Below, piece after piece: positions 1 to 5,465 of a DNA stretch of 8,815 nucleotides. The number at the start of each line of letters is the position of its first letter. Within the stretch, counting starts at the first letter, position 1. A program made the translations under genes and the position numbers. Source of the DNA: Lachnospiraceae bacterium UBA4292 (GTDB lineage: Bacteria > Bacillota > Clostridia > Lachnospirales > Lachnospiraceae). The DNA lies in assembly GCA_002395865.1 (NCBI GenBank), contig DGVE01000209.1:1-8815 (forward strand). The letters are read 5' to 3'. The notes beneath the pieces were generated by a model. The model saw only the letters and a program-made list of their open reading frames with translations. It was not told where the DNA came from and ran no database searches.

Positions 1-1
1 C

Positions 2-82
2 GCACTATACGCAATAACAGTGGCCACAAGCATGAAAAATGTCACTTCTTACACATCGACTGAAAGAGAAAATATACTGTGA
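2..82 (+). CDS. C-terminal end of an ABC transporter permease (partial)
   Basis: Only the last 26 codons lie in the window, read in frame 2 and ending at TGA 80-82. The visible peptide begins ALYAITVATSMKN and ends TSTERENIL. A small-residue hydrophobic stretch followed by a short polar cytoplasmic tail matches how FtsX/MacB-type permeases end, and it resembles the tail of the next gene, which runs through VVSATMRRQTSIL. The TGA overlaps the GTG start of the next permease in a GTGA arrangement, which is typical of translationally coupled subunits. I infer that this is the first permease of a two-permease ABC exporter. The fragment is too short to name a family independently. Confidence 0.55.
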   Translation, partial: ALYAITVATSMKNVTSYTSTERENIL

Positions 83-1233
83 ACAGAATAATTTCGTCAT
101 TGCGGCTGATCAGACTCATATCATCAAGGCGTTTTGCAAAAGAGATCGTTTTTCTGGCAGAGATCGTTTTGATGGTTGTGATGACCGCGATAGTGTCAGT
201 ACAGATAAATAATACGGCCGTCATAGTAGGAAGCCTTGAGGATACGATTGAGGATTGCGAGAGCTTAGTGTATTATTCACAGGGTGCGGGAGCAAACAAG
301 ACCATGACCTGTGATATCCTGGCAAAAGGCACTGGAGAATATGAAGCGATATATCGCAGTGAACACAGAAGCATGAAAACAGAAGACGGGAGCAAGGTGG
401 CACTTATAGTGCTCTGTGAAGAACTGCTTCGAGGCTCAGATATGACGGTGTCTTCCGGAAACGTTCAGGAAGGAATGGCCGTTATATCGCCCCATCTTTC
501 TCGGTACTACCGGATTGGTCAGAGCATAGAACTTTCAGACGGAAAGGAAAGCATAAGCCTGAATGTCTGCGCCGTGCTGGATACCTATAGTACCATACCG
601 GATATACATTACGGAACAGGTATAGGATGCCTCGGTACATTTCTCGGCGAGTACAGGGATATGGATGTGATCGTTACCTCCGAGAATGCCGCGATCAGCC
701 TGCTGTCGGTATCTGATGAATTGACCGGTGCGGCCATTAAACTTAAGCCGGGAGATGATCCGGAAGAGACCGCCGCAAGGCTGAACAGAGAATACAGCGA
801 TTATGGTAACTTTTACTCGTATGAGCAGCTGAAGAAGAGATATAAGGATGGTATATTTGATGCTCTGGTCATGGAGAAGATATTTCTTCTGTTAACGGCA
901 ATAACAGCTGTATTCAGCCTCATAGGGTATACCATCGTTAATATCAGACAGAAGCAGCATCTGTGTGCCATCATGAATATCTGCGGACTGTCACAGATAA
1001 AGCAGAACGTTATAACTACCGCATACATGTTTCTTATTACGTGCCCTGCACTGGCGATCGGACTGTACCTGTCACCGAAGGCGCTCGTAAAGCTGAACAT
1101 ACCATTTTACGGGTACAGCTCCTTCGTCGTTGCGGCTATAATCATATCTGTTACGATATCAGTAACAGCGGGACTGGTGGTTTCAGCTACGATGAGAAGA
1201 CAGACATCCATCCTGACAAGATATAAGGAGTAA
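79..1233 (+). CDS. FtsX/MacB-type ABC transporter permease
   Basis: This 384-residue membrane protein has the usual layout of the FtsX/MacB permease family. A transmembrane helix at about residues 24-43 is followed by a large extracytoplasmic domain (about 44-262) and three C-terminal helices (about 265-287, 311-331 and 346-370). The cytoplasmic loop after the second helix contains RQKQHLCAIMNICGLS, the family's charged 'aim..iG.s' coupling segment. The extracytoplasmic domain carries five cysteines (60, 78, 113, 164, 184), so disulfides are possible. The GTG start at 79 overlaps the upstream stop (GTGA) and has only a weak purine stretch before it, so coupled translation is likely. The ATPase gene follows after 4 bases. 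The substrate cannot be read from sequence; the family exports or senses peptides, antibiotics or lipoproteins, and drives cell-wall hydrolases. Confidence 0.85.
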   Translation: MNRIISSLRLIRLISSRRFAKEIVFLAEIVLMVVMTAIVSVQINNTAVIVGSLEDTIEDCESLVYYSQGAGANKTMTCDILAKGTGEYEAIYRSEHRSMKTEDGSKVALIVLCEELLRGSDMTVSSGNVQEGMAVISPHLSRYYRIGQSIELSDGKESISLNVCAVLDTYSTIPDIHYGTGIGCLGTFLGEYRDMDVIVTSENAAISLLSVSDELTGAAIKLKPGDDPEETAARLNREYSDYGNFYSYEQLKKRYKDGIFDALVMEKIFLLLTAITAVFSLIGYTIVNIRQKQHLCAIMNICGLSQIKQNVITTAYMFLITCPALAIGLYLSPKALVKLNIPFYGYSSFVVAAIIISVTISVTAGLVVSATMRRQTSILTRYKE

Positions 1234-1237
1234 CAGA

Positions 1238-1924
1238 ATGCAGGCAATGATAGAACTGACAAATATCTGTAAAACTTTCAATAAGGATAGATCCAATCAG
1301 GTAATGGCTCTGAAAGATGTAGATCTGCGCGTGGAAACAGGAGAGATAGTAGCGATAATGGGACCTTCAGGCTCCGGTAAGTCCACACTTCTTCATATTC
1401 TTGCCATGCTTGAAACGAGCGACAGCGGAAAGTATCTTCTGGGCGGGAAGGATACAGCGGGGTTAAAAGACCGGCAGAAAGCGGCTCTGAGAAACAAGAA
1501 TATAGGAATTGTCCTCCAGGAGTACGGACTCGTCGGAGAACTAAGTGCCCAGAGTAATGTAGAGATCCCACTCATAATAGCCGGAGAAGGGTTGGGCAGT
1601 TCCAAGAGAAAGGCATTGGAAGCACTTAAGGAAGTGGATCTCGCAGATAAGGCTCAGACCAGAGCAGGTCTTCTGAGTGGAGGAGAAAGGCAGAGAGTGG
1701 CCATTGCCAGAGCTATAGTGACTGATGCACAGCTGATATTGGCCGATGAGCCTACCGGAGCAGTGGATACGAAAAACGGACTGGCTATCATGGAACTGTT
1801 TTTGAAACTCCACAAAAATGGAAAAACCATAGTGATCGTGACGCACAATCCTGAAATAGCCGCTATGTGTCAAAGGACGGTGTATGTGGAGGATGGGTGG
1901 ATAAAATATGAGTATAATTCATGA
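1238..1924 (+). CDS. ABC transporter ATP-binding protein (MacB/LolD type)
   Basis: This 228-residue cytoplasmic ATPase should power the adjacent FtsX-type permeases. All nucleotide-binding motifs are present: Walker A GPSGSGKST (42-50), Q-loop glutamine (Q94), signature LSGGERQRVA (146-155), Walker B LILADEP (166-172), a GAVD D-loop (174-177) and switch histidine H203 in VTHNP. The length and the ADEPTGAVD string are typical of the MacB/LolD/bacitracin-exporter group, which also includes bacteriocin-export ATPases. The start at 1238 is supported by AAGGAG at 1225-1230, seven bases upstream and inside the end of the permease gene. A second ATG at 1247 is possible but less well spaced. It sits in one operon with the two permeases. 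Nothing looks truncated, so it should be an active ATPase. Confidence 0.93.
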   Translation: MQAMIELTNICKTFNKDRSNQVMALKDVDLRVETGEIVAIMGPSGSGKSTLLHILAMLETSDSGKYLLGGKDTAGLKDRQKAALRNKNIGIVLQEYGLVGELSAQSNVEIPLIIAGEGLGSSKRKALEALKEVDLADKAQTRAGLLSGGERQRVAIARAIVTDAQLILADEPTGAVDTKNGLAIMELFLKLHKNGKTIVIVTHNPEIAAMCQRTVYVEDGWIKYEYNS

Positions 1925-1936
1925 TTTTTTTGAACA

Positions 1937-1966
1937 TTCAATTAATAATAGATCAACTAATATAAT
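1937..1966 (+). promoter_or_regulatory. possible promoter upstream of the C39-like gene
   Basis: A perfect -10 hexamer TATAAT lies at 1961-1966, in AT-rich DNA between the ATPase gene and the next coding region. The best -35 at 18 bases is TTCAAT (1937-1942), a poor match, so strength is uncertain. Transcription would begin near 1973, about 30 bases before the start codon at 2005. I see no terminator after the ATPase gene, so read-through from the ABC operon is also possible. Confidence 0.4.
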
Positions 1967-1992
1967 ATAGATATGTGTATTAATAAATGATT

Positions 1993-1997
1993 AGGAG
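1993..1997 (+). promoter_or_regulatory. ribosome binding site that decides the start at 2005
   Basis: AGGAG lies seven bases before the ATG at 2005. An in-frame ATG at 1987 lies upstream of this site and has no ribosome binding site of its own, so the later start is preferred. It also yields a signal peptide with a more usual N-terminal region. Confidence 0.75.
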
Positions 1998-2004
1998 AAA
2001 AAAC

Positions 2005-2934
2005 ATGGACTTAATAGGATTGAACGAAAATAAAATAAAAAGGATGCTTATAGGCTTTGTTGTCATTATTTTGTTATTTTCTTTGCAAATAAAAGACGTT
2101 TTCGCTTGTGAAGAGAATGATAGCAGTCAAATTCATAATGTGATTTATGAGATAGCAAACACTAACCTATTATTCTCTTCTTGGCAGGATGATATACCAG
2201 TTCTAAACATTGATTACAGCTCTGAAGCTGTCTTTCTCTATGAAGTATGGGACCCGGATGATAAGATTGAAGGGTATTTAATCGTAGATGATAATAATAA
2301 TGTATTGTCATATTCGTTAAATAGGTGTCTTGATCAGACGGTTGTGTCAATTATAGAGTATTTTTCCCAGAATGGTTATGAAGGGAATAATTACGTTGCT
2401 TCCAAAGAAAAAACATGCTTACGTACAGTATATAATGTGTTACCGGGACTTTCGGTTCAGTTAAATGGATCCTATTCTTCACATGTTGGGGCAGTTGCTA
2501 ATATAATTTGGTATTTATATCATAATGGTTATTCGTATTTATCTCAAACAAATTCTTGGACAAGTGTAATAGGGAACGTTAATACTGTTTATAGTTCGCT
2601 TTCGGGTAATAATATTATTGGTAAATTGTTGCTTTCTTTGAGTGGTTATGTAATGTATTACGCTCAACCTCATCAATTACTATCATCTTCCAGTTTGCCT
2701 GATATAGCTTACATCATGGATGAAATAGATGCGGGACGTCCTGTTCTTGTTCATCACGCGACAGGAAATCCGTTTTTATCCACATCAGACTATTCAACCA
2801 TGGCCTGTGGTTACCAGTATCTGAATCAATCATGGTATGTATATCTGGCTACAGGTCAACAGATAGCCCCCACCTTCTACGCTTGGAATTCTTGCACAAT
2901 AGATGCTTTGGTATTTATTGATGCACTATCGTAA
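2005..2934 (+). CDS. exported C39/papain-fold peptidase-like protein with a degenerate catalytic triad
   Basis: From ATG 2005 the product has 309 residues; numbering here is from that start. Residues 1-34 form a signal peptide ending VFA, followed by C35; VFAC is also a weak lipobox, so lipid anchoring is possible. Residues ~45-106 resemble the propeptide-like domain often found before secreted clostridial cysteine peptidases (W60, then a GYLIV strand). Residues ~140-309 follow the C39-like fold by eye: GAVANIIWYLYHNGYSYL matches the helix that normally follows the catalytic Cys, EIDAGRPVLV matches the conserved 'EI..gRPv' strand, and a GY pair follows at 269-270. The positions expected to hold Cys, His and Asp/Asn appear to be S159, Y263 and a residue in YLATG. 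It is therefore probably not a cysteine peptidase. It lies between an ABC exporter and a lipoprotein gene. Its function is unknown; a binding, inhibitor or immunity role is speculation. Confidence 0.7.
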   Translation: MDLIGLNENKIKRMLIGFVVIILLFSLQIKDVFACEENDSSQIHNVIYEIANTNLLFSSWQDDIPVLNIDYSSEAVFLYEVWDPDDKIEGYLIVDDNNNVLSYSLNRCLDQTVVSIIEYFSQNGYEGNNYVASKEKTCLRTVYNVLPGLSVQLNGSYSSHVGAVANIIWYLYHNGYSYLSQTNSWTSVIGNVNTVYSSLSGNNIIGKLLLSLSGYVMYYAQPHQLLSSSSLPDIAYIMDEIDAGRPVLVHHATGNPFLSTSDYSTMACGYQYLNQSWYVYLATGQQIAPTFYAWNSCTIDALVFIDALS

Positions 2935-2966
2935 ACCATTAGCATATTATACACGAGGAGGGGAAG

Positions 2967-4025
2967 ATGTATAGAAAAGGGATAATTATAGTTCTTGGGT
3001 TGACGTTGTTTGTAACAGGTTGCAGTGCATCAAGCTATAATATGATAGCATCACAGGTGGGGAGAGCTCAAGAGAATACTGTTACAAGTGTAGATAATGA
3101 CAGCGCAGGTATTACAGAAAAAGAATTGGTACCATCAATGTATGCCGATACTGATATAAATAAAACCAGATCGGAGAATAACTTAGATTGGTTGTTTGCT
3201 AATACAGAGGACGTTGACATAACAGACTGGAAAAGCGTATTTAAGGAGGATATGGATAATTTGGCTACTTTTGCTATTCTTAATGGAGGAATAGCCAAGG
3301 GCTTTGATTATACATATCTTCCAGTATACAGTACTGATGGTCGAGTAATTGCGGTATATGGGATTATTAAGGAGTATGATAGGCCATATTATGCATTGTT
3401 GGAAGTTGGCATGAGTAAGCCGGATGAGTATCGTGGTTATGTTCAGGCATCCAGAACGTCCAATGGTTCGTCAAAATTGATTGCGTTGATTGAAAGTGGA
3501 ACTCCTTTCTTTCTGGTATACACTTCGGGTAGCATAGTCGGCATTACCGAAGAATCAAGGTATAGAATCGAAGGTGTAGAACAGGAAGAGTATAATATAC
3601 CGGAGGATCTAAAAGTAAAAAGGTTGAATGAATATGAAGAAATAAAATATGTTCTGGATAGCTCTTCAAATTATCCGCTTCATTATAGTGTGGATTATCA
3701 TATTGAGAAAATAGAATACTATGAGAATAACACATACCAAGTTACAATAACTGCGAACGCTGTTGACGAAATAATAGAAAATGCCGGAACATGGGCTGTG
3801 TATGACTCATTAGGAAATGAATTAGCTATAGCCTTTCCAGATATTCTTAAAAGAAGTGTATTTATAGACAAGCAAGAATATGGTTCTGTTATAATACCAT
3901 TGCTATTTGCAAAGAAACCTGATACGGGGACATATAAGCTGGTTAATACTGTAAGTGAACAAGATAAAAGAGTACTGGTGTTTTCTGTTCGTGAGGATGG
4001 GGGCATACAGTGTTGCGACGAATAA
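2967..4025 (+). CDS. lipoprotein of unknown function
   Basis: This 352-residue protein starts with a short signal peptide and a clear lipobox, VTGC, with C19 as the lipidation site, so it should be tethered to the outer face of the membrane. I do not recognise the family. After a Ser/Asn/Asp-rich linker (about 20-70) comes a mixed region with many aromatic residues (about 71-205) and then an alternating, probably beta-rich region (about 235-340, for example the strand YQVTITANAV) that could be an Ig-like sandwich. It ends in an unusual CC pair (349-350). A strong ribosome binding site (GAGGAGGGG, 2953-2961) precedes the ATG, and the gene follows the C39-like gene by only 32 bases, so the two are probably co-transcribed. 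Base composition is as AT-rich as that neighbour. A terminator follows the stop codon. Confidence 0.75.
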   Translation: MYRKGIIIVLGLTLFVTGCSASSYNMIASQVGRAQENTVTSVDNDSAGITEKELVPSMYADTDINKTRSENNLDWLFANTEDVDITDWKSVFKEDMDNLATFAILNGGIAKGFDYTYLPVYSTDGRVIAVYGIIKEYDRPYYALLEVGMSKPDEYRGYVQASRTSNGSSKLIALIESGTPFFLVYTSGSIVGITEESRYRIEGVEQEEYNIPEDLKVKRLNEYEEIKYVLDSSSNYPLHYSVDYHIEKIEYYENNTYQVTITANAVDEIIENAGTWAVYDSLGNELAIAFPDILKRSVFIDKQEYGSVIIPLLFAKKPDTGTYKLVNTVSEQDKRVLVFSVREDGGIQCCDE

Positions 4026-4041
4026 TAAAGTAATACCCTAA

Positions 4042-4074
4042 AAATCGCTGTCGCGATCTGCGGCAGCTCTTTTT
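4042..4074 (+). terminator. rho-independent terminator after the lipoprotein gene
   Basis: An 8-bp stem (GCTGTCGC at 4047-4054 with GCGGCAGC at 4060-4067, one G-U pair) closes a 5-base loop. It is followed by TCTTTTT (4068-4074) and preceded by a run of A. It lies about 20 bases after the lipoprotein stop and separates that gene from the com operon. Confidence 0.85.
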
Positions 4075-4106
4075 ATGCCATTTACCGAATGTTTTTAAGA
4101 TTCTTC

Positions 4107-4135
4107 TTGATATTTGCCTCTTTTGATAATAAAAT
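4107..4135 (+). promoter_or_regulatory. promoter of the comEA operon
   Basis: TTGATA (4107-4112) and TAAAAT (4130-4135) are separated by exactly 17 bases; each hexamer matches the housekeeping sigma consensus at five of six positions. An overlapping TATAAT (4135-4140) with TTGCCT (4114-4119) gives a weaker alternative with a 15-base spacer. Transcription would start at about 4142-4147, leaving a leader of roughly 40-47 bases before comEA. It sits just after a terminator, as expected for an independent unit. Confidence 0.65.
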
Positions 4136-4151
4136 ATAATCGGTATGACGG

Positions 4152-4181
4152 CCTGAAGCTCCGGGTGTCCGGAGGTTCGGG
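4152..4181 (+). promoter_or_regulatory. leader hairpin overlapping the comEA ribosome binding site
   Basis: Positions 4152-4164 can pair with 4169-4181 around a GTGT loop. Twelve of 13 positions pair, including one G-U, with a single G-G mismatch. The 3' arm takes in GGG (4179-4181), the first bases of the GGGAGGAA ribosome binding site for the ATG at 4189. The hairpin would lie almost at the 5' end of the transcript. It could shield the message from decay or lower translation of comEA. Pairing is seen in the sequence; a regulatory role is inference. Confidence 0.55.
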
Positions 4182-4188
4182 AGGAATT

Positions 4189-4752
4189 ATGAAAAGATGG
4201 TTTTTGATCGCGGCGCTTCTTCTTTGCGGGTGCGCGGGGGAGGAGAGATCGTTTAACGTGGAGGCCACGCAGGGGAGTGCTTCGGAGCGTTACACCGAGG
4301 AGGCGTCCACGCAGGCGCAGGTCTCGTACGGCTCGCAGATATATGTGTATGTCTGCGGAGAGGTGGTGAGCCCCGGTGTGTACACCGTTGCCCCCGGCAC
4401 GAGGGTCTACGAGGTGCTCGAGATGGCGGGCGGAGTCACGGAAAATGCCGCAGTGGGTGCGGTGAACCTTGTAAACATACTTGAGGACGGCCAGAAGCTC
4501 TATTTCCCTTCAAATGAGGAGTATGAGGCCGGCTGGAGTGAGGAGACCGAGGGGACTGCGCTCATCAATATCAACACCGCCTCGAAGGAGGAGCTGATGA
4601 AGCTCGCGGGTATCGGGGAGGCGAAGGCGCTCGCGATTATCGCCTACAGGCAGAAGAACGGCGCATTTACATGCACAGAGGATATCATGAAGGTGAGCGG
4701 CATCAAGGAGGCTGCGTACAGTCTCATAAAGGACCGCATCACGGTGAATTAG
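4189..4752 (+). CDS. comEA: competence protein ComEA, DNA receptor, predicted lipoprotein
   Basis: ComEA binds double-stranded DNA outside the membrane and hands it to the ComEC channel during natural transformation. From ATG 4189 the product has 187 residues. A short signal peptide ends in LLCGC, a lipobox-like site with C15 as the anchor, where Bacillus ComEA uses a transmembrane helix. A low-complexity linker follows, then an SLBB domain (about 51-106, IYVYVCGEVVSPGVY) and a C-terminal helix-hairpin-helix DNA-binding domain (about 125-187) with ININTASKEELMKLAGIG and a second hairpin at GIKEAAY. Length and domain order are those of Firmicutes ComEA. The start is set by GGGAGGAA just upstream; an in-frame ATG at 4114 lies inside the promoter and is rejected. 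It is the first gene of the operon, and the next ribosome binding site overlaps its stop codon. Confidence 0.92.
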   Translation: MKRWFLIAALLLCGCAGEERSFNVEATQGSASERYTEEASTQAQVSYGSQIYVYVCGEVVSPGVYTVAPGTRVYEVLEMAGGVTENAAVGAVNLVNILEDGQKLYFPSNEEYEAGWSEETEGTALININTASKEELMKLAGIGEAKALAIIAYRQKNGAFTCTEDIMKVSGIKEAAYSLIKDRITVN

Positions 4753-4760
4753 GAGAAGCT

Positions 4761-5441
4761 ATGTCAAAGGTATTGGTCGTAGACGACGAAAAGCTTATAG
4801 TGAAGGGTCTCAAGTATGCGCTTGAGCAGGAGAACATGGTGGTCGATGCCGCGTATGACGGCTTAGAGGCCGTGGAGATGGCTAAAAACGGTGATTACAA
4901 CATGATTCTTCTGGATGTGATGCTTCCGGGGCTGGACGGCTTCGGCGTGCTCCAGCAGATAAGAGGCTTTTCAAATGTCCCTGTCATCATGCTCACCGCC
5001 AAGGGCGATGACATGGATAAGATACTCGGGCTGGAGTATGGCGCGGATGATTACATAACCAAGCCCTTCAATGTTCTCGAGGTCAGGGCCAGAATAAAGG
5101 CCATCATGCGCAGAGCGAAGGCCGGAGAGGGCAACGCGAAGAATGAGATCGTTGCGGGCAATATCAGGCTGGATCTGGACGGAAGACGCGTATTTATCGA
5201 GGGCAGGGAGGTGAATCCCACCGCGAAGGAGTTCGATCTTTTAGAGCTTCTGGTCACCAACCCCAACAAGGTCTACAGCCGCGAGAACCTGCTGCAACTG
5301 GTGTGGGGGTACGAATTCCCGGGAGACTTAAGGACCGTGGACGTACATATCAGAAGGCTAAGGGAGAAGATCGAGCCGGATCCGAAGGAGCCCAAGTATG
5401 TGCTCACGAAGTGGGGCATAGGCTATTATTTCGGACGATAG
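4761..5441 (+). CDS. OmpR/PhoB-family response regulator (WalR-like)
   Basis: This 226-residue cytoplasmic transcription factor has an N-terminal receiver domain (about 3-118) and a C-terminal winged-helix DNA-binding domain (about 130-226). Receiver residues are intact: acidic pair D8/D9, phosphoacceptor D52 in LLDVMLPGLDG, T79 and K101 in ITKPF. The DNA-binding half contains LLQLVWGYEFPGDLRTVDVH and ends WGIGYYFGR, close to the WalR/VicR/MtrA type by eye. The start at 4761 follows AGGAG at 4751-4755, which overlaps the comEA stop; an in-frame ATG at 4671 inside comEA is rejected. The sensor kinase gene lies 24 bases downstream and is its likely phosphodonor. Its targets cannot be told from sequence, but its position between comEA and comEC makes autoregulation of this operon a reasonable idea. 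Confidence 0.93.
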   Translation: MSKVLVVDDEKLIVKGLKYALEQENMVVDAAYDGLEAVEMAKNGDYNMILLDVMLPGLDGFGVLQQIRGFSNVPVIMLTAKGDDMDKILGLEYGADDYITKPFNVLEVRARIKAIMRRAKAGEGNAKNEIVAGNIRLDLDGRRVFIEGREVNPTAKEFDLLELLVTNPNKVYSRENLLQLVWGYEFPGDLRTVDVHIRRLREKIEPDPKEPKYVLTKWGIGYYFGR

Positions 5442-5453
5442 TAAAGCAATACC

Positions 5454-5460
5454 GGAGGTG
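5454..5460 (+). promoter_or_regulatory. ribosome binding site supporting a TTG start
   Basis: GGAGGTG lies five bases before TTG at 5466. No ATG or GTG is equally well placed, and the TTG opens a protein with a normal kinase N-terminus, so the rare start codon is well supported. Confidence 0.8.
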
Positions 5461-5465
5461 CGGAC

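Noticed and set aside
1925..2004. A small bacteriocin-like peptide gene next to the ABC exporter.
   Set aside because: No open frame with a ribosome binding site and double-glycine or signal-type leader was found in the gaps at 1925-2004, 2935-2966 or 4026-4188; such a gene could lie upstream of the window.
1901..4137. The 9-base word ATAAAATAT occurs at 1901-1909 and 4129-4137, nearly bracketing the AT-rich segment, like a target duplication.
   Set aside because: The word is low-complexity AT sequence; one copy is coding in the ATPase and the other lies in a promoter -10 region. No transposase, integrase or inverted repeats accompany it.
4107..4140. Pairing TTGATA (4107-4112) with the perfect TATAAT at 4135-4140.
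   Set aside because: The spacer would be 22 bases, too long for a housekeeping promoter; TAAAAT at 4130-4135 gives exactly 17.
4076..4150. A WalR-type operator (two TGTWAH half sites) upstream of comEA, which would show autoregulation.
   Set aside because: Only loose single half-site matches are visible, with no properly spaced second half.
4671..4760. A longer response regulator starting at the in-frame ATG at 4671.
   Set aside because: The extra 30 residues overlap comEA in another frame, do not match any receiver domain, and ATG 4761 has its own ribosome binding site.
4023..5453. Similar sequences ending in AATACC directly after two stop codons (4023-4036 and 5440-5453).
   Set aside because: Only about 12 of 14 bases match, there are just two copies and no associated structure, so chance is the simplest explanation.
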